Shown: positions 1-9,968 of the stretch, in pieces
How the letters are laid out: every line of letters begins with the position of its first letter
Position numbering within the stretch: position 1 is the first letter of the stretch
Assembly: GCA_038503075.1 (NCBI GenBank)
Contig: JBCAML010000008.1
Coordinates: 1-64,000 of the forward strand
Length of the DNA: 64,000 nucleotides
Source of the DNA: Gyromitra esculenta
Taxonomy: Eukaryota > Ascomycota > Pezizomycetes > Pezizales > Discinaceae
Direction of reading: 5' to 3'
Notes under the pieces: model-generated
Databases searched by the model: none
Told to the model about the DNA's origin: nothing
What the model saw: the letters and a program-made list of their open reading frames with translations, nothing else
Position numbers and translations under genes: made by a program

Positions 1-52
1 AACCTAAACCCCTAAACCTAAACCTAAACCCTAAACCCTAAACCCTAAACCC
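1..52. repeat. Telomere repeat tract (C-rich strand)
   Basis: The first 52 bases are units of CCCTAAA mixed with CCTAAA and CCCCTAAA, so the G-strand repeat is TTTAGGG with length variants. A C-rich strand read 5'->3' at the start of a sequence is the orientation expected of a left chromosome end. Most filamentous ascomycetes use TTAGGG, so the seven-base unit is unusual. The tract is short and probably truncated by assembly. Confidence 0.9.
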
Positions 53-2034
53 GGTGTACGCCGGATTAGGAAGGTGGTACAACCCTTGGCATCTTGGCAC
101 GGAACGGAACGGATGTTATCTCCGAGCCGGCTTGGCGTCTTGGCGTCGGACTTAGCGGAGCCTCAGCCAGCTCGGACCGAAAGTTGAGCCGAGCGAGGCC
201 GAGATAGCCAAACGGACCGAACATCCGCCCTGCACGTAACATGCATCGTGGCCGAATCATCACGCACTATCACCTGCATGTTTATAGTTTACCTCTTTCC
301 ATATCACGGGATATTAGATGGCACACGTCTTTCAATTACCCAAAAGAGTAACCAAACTCTGCCGTCTCGCCCGTCGATCGAAATTGCATCATCGCGTGTC
401 GGCCGAAAGGTCTTCCGCTCGGATCCCCCTAACATCCGCATCCGCCAAGAGGGTTGTATATATCCCTGACTGTCTCACCTAACTGAGGAGTCAGGAAATC
501 AGACCAAACAGAGTAGACCTTCAACAACCCACACGGTCTTAGCTTTCGACTACCCTTCCTGACTCCTTACCGCGACTATACCCAGGAAACTAACGTTTCC
601 CCTTCACATAAACGAAATCCACTCGATTCTGGGCATCCGGCATATCGAGGTGCGACTATACGCATTCCGCTGCAAAATCGCCCTAATGCACTAGGCGCAG
701 ATCAACGTACCAGAGCTCTATATTGGCAACGTACTAGACGTACCGGCGCAGCTAGACGCATATAGACGCGCAAGCGCTGAGGGGTGCGTCCAGGCGCTTG
801 CCCGTGCGCGCACGCGCAGACAGGTTTTTGCTGATGTTCTCTACAGATTGCGAATGCTCTCCATTTAATTATCTATTTTATAGAGCTCTTTCACTTGATA
901 GTTATTGGTTCTCTCTTTCTCGCTTAAACTATTTCCGACGGTGGCCGATTTCCCCATCGTGGCCGGATTCCGGGTAACTTCCTCTACAGTAAAAGAGGGG
1001 CGCAACCCGGAAAGTACGCTGCCGGCTATGCCAAGCCTCTGATTGATGAGCGAGTGATTATCTAATCTCATCCAACGGCGCCACATTTGGTCTGACGCCA
1101 CAATCACAGCCACCACCGCCACCCCATTTACACTCCACTCCACATCAACCATCATCACCCACCAACATGGTCATCATCACCACCATGTTAACCACCACCA
1201 TCTCTGCCATCTCAACACTCATCCATCATGATCCTCTATCGCACCTATGGCAAGCACTAATCCCCATCCCAAAAACAATCACAGAAACTCTTCCTTCTTC
1301 TCACGCCATCCCAGGGACTGGTGTCTTGCCGAGTACCTCTCCTATCGTCACCATCCCTCTCGCGACCCAAACCGTATCCTCGATAGCTGGCGACCAGCGC
1401 TACAGGATATCGCGTCCTGTAGGCTGAAGTGTCATACCGATGCCCAGCGTGTTCGGGCGAGTAATCTTCTAGTGCGGTTCGATGAGAAGGTAGGGTGTCG
1501 CTGTGCCCTATTCTGAATCCCACTCGGTCGCGTGTACTTTGCCTTTTACACCCTTCCTTTGATACCTTTTTCTGTTCCGGTCGTCTCTCCCTCCCTTTCT
1601 GCCCGCAACCACTGGCTCGGAGTCCGTCGGATTCCTTGCCAGACACCATGTGCTGGATGGACCAGAAGATCGGCTCGATCTCCTGATTCTGTCCATGCGT
1701 CGGTGCCCATCTGCTCCATTCGGGCGGCTCGCTCGTTTGATAGCGGTAGGATTTGGTTTTCCCTCATCTATCCCGTGATATACGTGTACTTTGCCTCCCC
1801 CCAACCTAACATGCATTTATATTATCTTCCCTGCCCATTCACACAGATAGCAGGTCCATCTGTCTTCTGTGCGATGGGTAGACGCGTTTTAGCTGCTAAA
1901 CTTTCTTGTAGGGTACCGGATCAGATCGACTTTACGGGAGAGGGTGGCTGCAAGATCAAAAGAAGAAGAAAACACCCGCAGGGCAAACGATCAATTTCGC
2001 GCCAGTCTTTCATTCAGATGTCGGGAGTGCCTCG
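53..2034. other. Subtelomeric stretch without a supported gene
   Basis: No gene can be firmly supported here. Around 750-830 there is a GC-rich run with several GCGC and CGCAAGCGC-like short palindromes. An open frame on the plus strand from 1247 to about 1490 has protein-like composition (Trp, Tyr, Arg and His rich) and ends near a possible GT donor. It could be a 5' exon of the broken gene that follows, but no matching acceptor was found. Confidence 0.4.
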
Positions 2035-3462
2035 ATGACACTAAACAGTGCGGCTACGGCCAGCGGTGATCCTGGATCCTTACAACAACCCCTTAGTGAC
2101 CATGGCGATGAAGAGGAGGGCGAATACGAAGATGAAGTCGAGGACCAGGACTGGGATCAAGGTCAAAATCAGGACGAGGATGACGAGGATGTCCCTTTAC
2201 CTCTTACTAATCGAGCAACCTCGTCGGCTACTCCCTCAGCTACAATCCCCTCGAATTCCACCATCGACCTCATCGAAGCCCTCACTGCGACCTACAAGCT
2301 CCAGACCCACCGTTGGCTCCTTTCATCCGGCCGCCATGTAGAAACTGTCCTTTATGAGAACTGTCGCCTTATGGATAGCCCCGTTTTCGCTGCTTCACTA
2401 GCGCCGTCTTTTACCATCGACCTTGATGATCCTACTGTTCGTTCATGGTTTGATGATGACGAATGGAAGGAGATCAAACAGTCTGTTCCGCCACTTCCCA
2501 TAACTTCTCCTGCCATTGTTAGAATGTTTCGATCTCTTCGCCGCTTTGATGGTTGCAAGACCCCCACAGAGATACGTGCGGTATTAGCCAGTACCTCTTT
2601 CCTAAACCCAGGTGAAAATTATAGTCTAGATCGCGACTTCCTCCCCATGTGGGCTGATCTTGTCATTCGTAATTTGTATTCTATCCCTCCCCCGCATATG
2701 AGCGTGTGGTCATATTGATTGTGGATGATGGATAGAGTAACCGTCTGGGAATCTCCCGGGTATCCATTGCGTCGTAAAAACCTTGAGGATTTTTACAGCA
2801 ACCTCATTTGGGCACCAGTTCTAGACCAGTGCTTTCTTTCCCTTCCGTCTATTACTATCATCCGCAAAGAATCTGCCTGTCACTCCACTGCATCTAGAAA
2901 AAACCGTACCCGTACCCTTGAAACCCGAATGCGCCGGGGTAGGCGCCTTGACGGCGCGATCCGGAGCATTGAAGATGACTCACTGGAGTTTGGAGGTATG
3001 GAGGTAGCTCGATCTGCAGCGGGTGGAGTAACGTCGACGAAGCGGCTTGGTGATGCCAAAAAGTTATTGAGAGCGTTGAGGGATATGTTGGGAGTGATGT
3101 GTGGGCTAGTGAGGGAAGATGACGTACCGAAATTGCAGGTGGTAGGGGTGCTGTGTGCCGGCTTGAAGATGCAGGTGATTAGGATGGGCTGTTGGAACGC
3201 CGGGGGAGTAGCAGTGGTGTACAGGGAGGGGATTGTTGGTGTACCGGTAGAGGTTGAGGGGCTGACTGAGTTGAAGAAGATGTTGGTTATGGTTGCTAGT
3301 ATGAAGGGGGTGGTGGAAGAGGTGGCGAAGGCGATGAGGGAGAGACATCAAAGGCCAAGTGATGTGCCAAAGTTAGACGAAGAGCTGCTAAGGGAGATGA
3401 TGGAGGAGCCTGTAGCGGGATCGAAGCTGGCATGGGCTGCAGATACGCCGCCAGAGTCATAG
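2035..3462 (+). pseudogene. Subtelomeric gene with one in-frame stop; possible PD-(D/E)XK nuclease-like protein
   Basis: Two open stretches in the same frame are separated only by a TGA at 2716-2718. Together they would give about 475 residues. The N-terminal part starts with an acidic low-complexity run (residues about 20-60). The C-terminal part has a basic segment followed by RRLDGAIRSIEDD and LEFGGMEVARS, then an amphipathic helical region containing KRLGDAKKLLRALRDML. An Asp, then Glu, then a second Glu in that spacing resembles the core of PD-(D/E)XK nuclease-like proteins in large fungal families. This is inference from pattern memory, not a database result. No intron bridging the TGA is visible, so the copy is probably a pseudogene; a base error or readthrough remains possible. 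Its position about 2 kb from the telomere fits a multicopy subtelomeric family. Confidence 0.5.
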
Positions 3463-4479
3463 TCTTATTTATTCTCTTGTAGAATACTATTTACCATTAT
3501 CAAAAAGTATGGAGTTATTTCCTACATTACTAAACATCTGTTTCCTCTCTATAGCAAGCATTCGAATATTTGTATTAAAACTTGTCTCTTCCTTAATCCA
3601 ACTCTATACATGGTTGAACTGCCCTATAAGAATATGCTTAGGGTGTACCAGTATATCGTTATAAGACGAGTATTAGTTGGAAAAACTTTTCAATATGGGG
3701 GCTTCCCGGGTGTGGCTTTGGAGGCGGATATTAGGGAGAAACATAGGCTCGAGCATATGGGCACTTGGGAGGTTCTCGAGACCTATTATCTAGTGTATTG
3801 ACGGGAGCGCGCTATGGGCCCAGAGAGAAGTAAGCAATACAAGCAATCGATCTCGTTTGTCCCTAGTATTACAATAATACTCCTATACCAAAACCGGGTG
3901 ACTTTTCGTGACTATGCGAGTTCTATAGGGAGAGCTTTAGAGCCCTACTAAGCGAGCTTAGGGTGCTCTAGGGAGAGAGCTTTTGTGGACACCTGAATAT
4001 TCCTGCATGCGCCACCTCCAGTAGCTCTCTGAAGTCTTTGTAGCCCTGTGGGTGTTTTATGGTGTGTTCTTGCTTTCTGTGATGCCATAACGAGTGATAT
4101 TCAATGACTTGCTTAAAGCACCAAGAGAACACTATGTTTTTGGTGTTTTGTTGGTGCGTTCTTGTGCATTCTCTCTCTCTATTGTCCTTCCCATCCCTGC
4201 CTATCTTTATTATTTATTATATGTCATTTGTTGTGGTATGTTTTTTCGCTAGTCCGAGATCTACTGTGGTGTCCCATTTCGACATGATAAGGAACCCTCC
4301 CCTAGTCACCTCACCCACATCCCCCTGAACATGCTGTTTTCTCACCGGGAATCGATTCAAGGGGTTGTTGCTGCACCCAAGCAGTCATATCTCCATAATA
4401 TCTTACAGTTTGTTTTGTTGCTGTAGTGCCAAGTCTCTTGCTCTAGCCCCGATTTCCTTTGTAGATTCGAGGCCCAATT
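3463..4479. other. Gene-free stretch
   Basis: No supported coding sequence. The sequence is AT-rich just after the broken gene (likely its 3' flank). Short open frames at 3610-3801 and 4104-4328 have no recognisable features. Confidence 0.4.
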
Positions 4480-5040
4480 CGGGGGCCTAGCCGGGATCCA
4501 TTGGGCTGTCTATTCAAGCCCTATTCGGAGGTCTATTGGACGGTCTGTAGCGCCTATTCGGAGGCCTATTCAGCGGTCTATTCGGGGGTCTTTATAGGCC
4601 CTATTCGGCGGTCTGTATGGCTCTATTCGGGCGCCTATTCGGGGTCTATTTGGCAGTCTATTCGGCGGCCTGTCAGGGGTTTATTGAGGGACGATTCGGA
4701 TCAATATGGGCAGTCTATATAGGGCCCATTCCGAGGCCTATTCGAAGGTTTATGGGCTCTACCTAGTAGCCTACCTGGCGGTCTATTCAGAGGTCTACAT
4801 AGGGCCTATTCAGAGGCCCATTCGGATCTATATGGGCGGTCTATATGGATCCAATTCGGAGGTCGATTTGGTGGCCTATTCGGGCGGCCTATTCAGAGTT
4901 CTATTGGGTTGTCTACTGGAAGGGCTTTAGGTTGTCTGTATGGGTCCTATTCGCCGGTCTGTATGTCGGGCTTTTTGTGGTCTATATAGCGCTTATTCAG
5001 AGATCTATATGTGGCATCTATATGGTGCTTCTTCCGGGGG
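4480..5040. repeat. Degenerate minisatellite, motif CTATTCGG(N)GG
   Basis: About 550 bp consist of imperfect iterations of a 10-12 base unit of the type GGTCTATTCGG, GGCCTATTCGG or GGTCTATATGG, with variable spacing. The unit is repeated dozens of times, and every frame is affected by the periodicity. Short frames through it give Tyr-Ser-Glu-Ala-Tyr-Ser-like peptides; these are a by-product of the repeat and not good evidence of a gene. Confidence 0.8.
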
Positions 5041-5084
5041 CACCGAGGAGGTGGTATTTAGATCAATTATGCTGTTTTGTCCTG

Positions 5085-5440
5085 AGAGCCTGCTAAAGAA
5101 GCGGGGGTTTCCTTCGCCACGTCGAACCTCTCCAACCTAACAGAAGTCTCAGGTATTCATTCACCACGTCGCACTCCGCCGGTCTGCAATGGAGATCGGG
5201 GCCTTCGTTCGCTGCCTCGAGCGCCCTCTTGCCAAAGAAGGGGAAGCTTCCTTCGCCCCGTCGAGCCCTCCCTCCCCAAGCTTGCTAGAGAAGCAAAGAC
5301 TTCCTTCGCCGCGTCAAATCTCCTGACTTACTAGGGGAGGGAAGCTTCCTTCACCCCGTCGAACCTCCCTACCCTAGAGCTTAGGACTTCATTCGCTTCC
5401 TCGAACCCTTCCCTGCTAGGAAAAGACCCTTCGTGCGGTC
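5085..5440. repeat. Degenerate tandem repeat, unit about 60-75 bp
   Basis: The segment CTTCCTTCGCC-CGTCGAACC, followed by a CTCCC-rich stretch and an AGAAG(C) box, recurs about six times with substitutions (near 5108, 5155, 5190, 5250, 5305, 5350 and 5390). It abuts the minisatellite. No coding potential is supported. Confidence 0.65.
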
Positions 5441-6572
5441 GAAGCAGCTAGCAGTTCGCTTTTCAGAAACCGTTGATTGGTCGTGCCACGACCATTCCTT
5501 GCAAAAAAAGGGTGATTTCCCCTATAATATATAGATTTAGACGAGGCCGCTGCCGCTAGAGGAAGAGTAGCAGCAGCGGATGGTCTTCGATATCTTTGCC
5601 GGAACTTCCGTACTTTCGACCGAACTATATCCACGGCTCCCATAGTTGTAATTTTCGGAAATAACTGTTGACCGATAGCATAGAGAACCTAGATGCTCTG
5701 CAAGGCTTACTCTACATTTATTACGAAACGTAGCGTGCGGGATAGATACTCAGTAATATACGCCAACGCAAATGCGCGTAGCCGTTATTTAGTGAATGGT
5801 GAGATCTAGCAAATAGGGCCTGAAGCGCCCCACCTAATCTTAGCCTGCAGAACGGTAGTATTTCTAAACCACAAAATAAGTAGCATTATCTGCGAAAGTC
5901 GATGGAAGTTCACCATCAAGAATTGCAGACTCGTAATACGTGTCGAGAGATTTCAATAATGCATCTTGAGTTTCTAGGCCGCAATTATAGAGCGTTATGT
6001 TTTTGGGAATTTCGAGCCTTCAAAGGTCACGCAGCTCTTCTTACTATTGCTACCGCAACTACGTTATTCTCTATTTCGGTAGTTTTCTCGAGCAGATATA
6101 TAGCTACAGTTGCATGCGCATCGAACAATTGCAAGTCCTGTTCTGTTTTAGAGCACCACAACGCAACTGAAGATGGGTGGGCAGGGTTTAATAACAATAC
6201 CATGGGTTAGCTAAATACACGTGTGGTTTGATTAAATAGAGAGGGTCAAATAAAATACTAGGCGAAAACATTGGGGACTTAAAAATTAGCCGGGCTAGAA
6301 AAAAAGATTTCTTTAAAAAGAATTTAATTTGTGGATAAATATATTCGCTATCTGGCCGCTGGCCAAGAAGCGCTGTGTAAAAAGTAAATAAATACATGTA
6401 ATCAAACATATGTGCGTCAGTGATGAAAATTTATACACTACGTGTAGCACGGACCTGCGCACAGCCCAGCACCAGACAACACTCCGCGTGGAAGCTCTAA
6501 TCTCCATCACCACCACTCCCACTACAGCGATGGCAGAACATCCGCTGCTGTACCCAGTTTCCCCAATATCCC
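5441..6572. other. Gene-free stretch
   Basis: No supported gene. AT-rich sequence separates the tandem-repeat fields from the 3' end of the GH128 gene. Short open frames at 5902-6210 and 6313-6597 show no domain or signal peptide that I recognise. Confidence 0.35.
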
Positions 6573-7432
6573 TTAAGCTGTCTTCCCCAGGTACCATAAG
6601 CCAATATCAGTCAACTTGCCAGAAGCGTCCAGCATGGCCCCGTTTGGTCCGACGTTGCTAACGTCTGATCTGAATGCTCCAAACCAGCTGTAGCGCTCGA
6701 CATAGCTCAATCCGTCAAGATAGGCAACCGTGGTGTTAAAGAATGACTCTGTCGTTGCTCTATTCCATCTGTCAGAAAAATTCCTTGGATAATATAGCTA
6801 GGAGGGGGTACAAACAGATCTACATTCGCAAACCCCAGCTCCGTCACCCACAACTTTTTCCCCGGGAATGCCTGATTTGCCCACCCCAGCTGAGATGCCA
6901 ACCCTGGAAAATCTCCATACCAGTGTAGCGGGATGAAGTCGATCGTGCACCCTGTGCATGCATTCACAAAGGCCGTCAACCAGTCCCTGCCAGACGACGC
7001 ACCAGAAACAGCCGGCGCACCCAACTTCACACCATACGCCGCGAGCGGCTGAATGCTTTCCTTCCAGGCTTCTGCCGCACGCTGCGGGGTGATCTGGCTG
7101 CCTCCCCAGTCCAGGATCATGTCGGGCTCGTTGAAACCGAGAACATACTTCACGCCCCCTGCTGAGCGCACGTCGTTGACGAAAGTGTTGGCGTAGTCAC
7201 CCCAGAGCATGGGCACGAATTCCAGGCCGGCAGGCGTGCCTGTGACGGCTGGTGATGGCGTCGATTGGTAGCTGTAGTACCAGGTCATGGAGTTCTTGGA
7301 CCCGAGGAAGATATTATCATCGGTGGGGTGTGCAGAAGAAGGAATGTAGACCAGCCCGCGCTTTGGGGTTGCTGATGCCTGAGCCCCGAAGGCGGCAGTT
7401 AGGGTGAGGAGGAGAAGCGAAACTGCACGCAT
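6573..7432 (-). CDS. Secreted GH128 family glycoside hydrolase (Asl1-like glucanase)
   Basis: Two exons, 6816-7432 and 6573-6768, joined across a 47-bp intron (6769-6815, GTTTGT...CAG, phase 2), encode 270 residues. The N-terminus is a signal peptide with a Leu-rich core and cleavage near ASA (residues 19-21). The start at 7432 was chosen because it places this signal peptide at the N-terminus. The catalytic glutamates expected in GH128 lie in GFNEPD (about E102) and WVTELGF (about E198). The C-terminal exon carries YVERYSWFGAF and a closing LTDIGLWYLG. The family hydrolyses beta-1,3-glucan, so the enzyme probably acts on cell wall or extracellular glucan. Length and order match the family. 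The exon junction is inferred from phase and from family continuity; without splicing the frame runs into an unrelated tail. Confidence 0.88.
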
Positions 7433-9968
7433 CGTGACTGTAGTGCTGTGGAGCTGTGTGGTGCTGCGGGGCGACTTTTTCGAGGAGGGACTTTGGCGGC
7501 TTCTTATACAGATTGCAAAGGCCGACACTGAACTTGAAATCTTGCCTGCTGGATGCTTCTTCTACCGAATTTCGAGCTAAGTGATCGCAAAATTACAATT
7601 TTAATAAATTGATAGGATGATGCATGGATCGGAGTAGGACACGAAAGAGCGTTTGCAAATGAATCCTGTACTGCCTTCCTAGAAAGTCAAATAATTACAA
7701 TAGACCGTATGTCTCTGCCCCGAAAGTTGGACTGGCCTACAAAGCTGAGTGGACCGAATATTCCCATTCGGTCACTACTCTAGGGGTCGACCCGTTCACT
7801 TAGGAGCGGACAACGACCAGACCTTGGATCAACCCTTGAGAGTGAAAAGCTTATCCCCAGTATCAGTCCTTCGGACAATTTCCTACCATAGGAGATGCAA
7901 GCAAACAATCTTTGACAGAAATCAGAGAAGGATCTGGAAAAGCTTTATTTCCGCTGTTTCAACGCTTGAGGATCATGGGCAATATAAAAATTAAAAGCTT
8001 AACTTAAAAAAGTTTAAACGCAGCCTTGGCTAAAATTTGAGAGTTTCAGACGCTGATAATTGAGGATTAGTATAATCCTGCCTCATGTAGCTGGGATTTC
8101 AGAGATCCGTACGTATACAAATAATAGTTATCCTGATCCGATCAAGGTTTCAGGGTTTCTACAATTTGGTCAAGGATACTGACGGGGTGGAGTTAGGGTT
8201 TCAATCTCCTATACCTGTCGTCGGAGCTGCTCCGCACGAGGCAGGTCAAGCATGCCGCTCTGGCCGAAGCAGCCGGCCGGATGCCTTCTCCCATAACGTC
8301 TCGTGACAACTTCGGGCAAAAGCCATTATTTGGGTCGGCCGGATGGCTTTCCGGAGGAGCATGTGGGAAACATGTGAGGCCACATGTAACCCGAGACATC
8401 GGAAACGCGGGCGCGGATCCTTCTGTGGATGGGCAAGCAAATATTCCTCAAATTGACAGGCCCACCTAACGACACTCTTTCAACTAACTTAGTTACTTGT
8501 AGCACACATGAAGAACCGTATCAAATTTTCTCGTACCAAAAGTAGTAAAAGGCTGCATAGTACGAAAGTAATATAATTAACGGATGAATAGTTTCTTGGC
8601 CGAGACGTACCCTAGGCGATCAAGGGGTAGTTGCTGGGGTACGTCTAGGTTATGGATTAGAGCACTACAACCTACTAGTATGTCGTAATGAATTATTTTG
8701 ATTTAAGAAGGTCAGTCTCCATTCTAAGTTCTAGTCTTAGTGTTGACTAATCCAATTAAAAGATCTCTTCCATTCGCTTTGTTTTAGCCGATTAGATTGA
8801 TTTTCTTTTCGTTTTTGGCTTCGGAATGGTGTTTCGCTAAAACACATTTGTGAGTAGAAATAAAGGCTTCGCTGGGACGTTCTACTAATAATAATCCTCT
8901 TTGCTGCCTGGCGCAAATGAAGTACTCTTTTGCAGTCTAACTCTACCAAGTATAGAAATATGGCCTAGCCCCTAATCTTCCTCACAGGGGGTTGATTGAT
9001 ACCGAATGAACCCACTCGATAGTGAGTTGATTCCTGCCACAGAGAAAAGAAACACATGCGTCAAAGTCGGAGACAGACTACAGTCGCACCTTGTTATAAG
9101 GGACATGCATAGTTTGTGGGAATTTTTTTGTTATAGCAAATTTTGGGTGGTGCTGGGAACTCAAAGTTGCACTCAACTTCCGTCCGTTACTGCAAATTTC
9201 CATTATATCGAGATTCCTTATATCGTGGTCCGACTGTATGTTCGCCCGAAACTTCGGTAAAATATCGATGGAATTTGTGACAATGATCACGCAGCAGGAA
9301 ATATAGCCTGCCCATTAAATTCCTAGTACAACGTTGTACATACATTATGCGGGACGCTTGGCACTATTTGTAAGACAATGGCATTCCACACCTCATTATG
9401 ATTGGTCGAGGTTTGGGACTGCCTCTGCCATACCAAGAGATTTTTTCGAAATTTCTGCCAAGCCCTATATCTCTTCGCAAGCTGGGGGTTGTGTTTTTGA
9501 CCTTGTCAAATTGGCTGCTTTTGGTGTAAAACACCCCTTTTACGAAAACTATTGTACTCCTAGTACAGTATATAGGGCTTGATGTCCTTGTTTGATTCCT
9601 ATTTCTCTTCTCTCTTTACCCGCTTCGCACAGATACCGAATACATTCACTATTCCTGACAGAAGAAGCTTCCTAATGCGTGTATAGGTCAAGAGTAGCAA
9701 GAGCCGAAAAAGTCCAAGGGCGGTTTGAGTACAAGAGAACTCGACGGACAAAGAGTTTTGGTCTATATAGGGTGCGATATAGCTAGGCTATATCGATAAT
9801 AATTCAATACTCTTTAGTAAATTCAATAGATATGCTACATGTAGTTACCCTATCGAGTGCGAGATTATGTCTTAATAAAAAACCTCCATATCCGATGGCA
9901 TTTTTTTGTCGAAAAAAACAACCATACACATCGCATAAATAAAGACTAAAATGCATCTTCATTCGCAG
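7433..9968. other. Gene-free stretch between GH128 and rvt
   Basis: No supported gene. The first few hundred bases are the 5' flank of the GH128 gene. The segment 9100-9260 contains motifs such as TTATAGCAAATTT and ATATCGAGATT that look like worn transposon sequence, but no clean termini were found. Confidence 0.35.

Noticed and set aside
3610..3801. An extra copy of the small tandem gene, because of a MGTWEV motif
   Set aside because: Only four to five residues agree; there is no matching exon before or after, and it lies on the opposite strand far from the array.
4501..5096. Overlapping short frames with Tyr/Ser-rich peptides as a repeat protein
   Set aside because: All frames are by-products of the minisatellite; there is no consistent start, length or splice structure.
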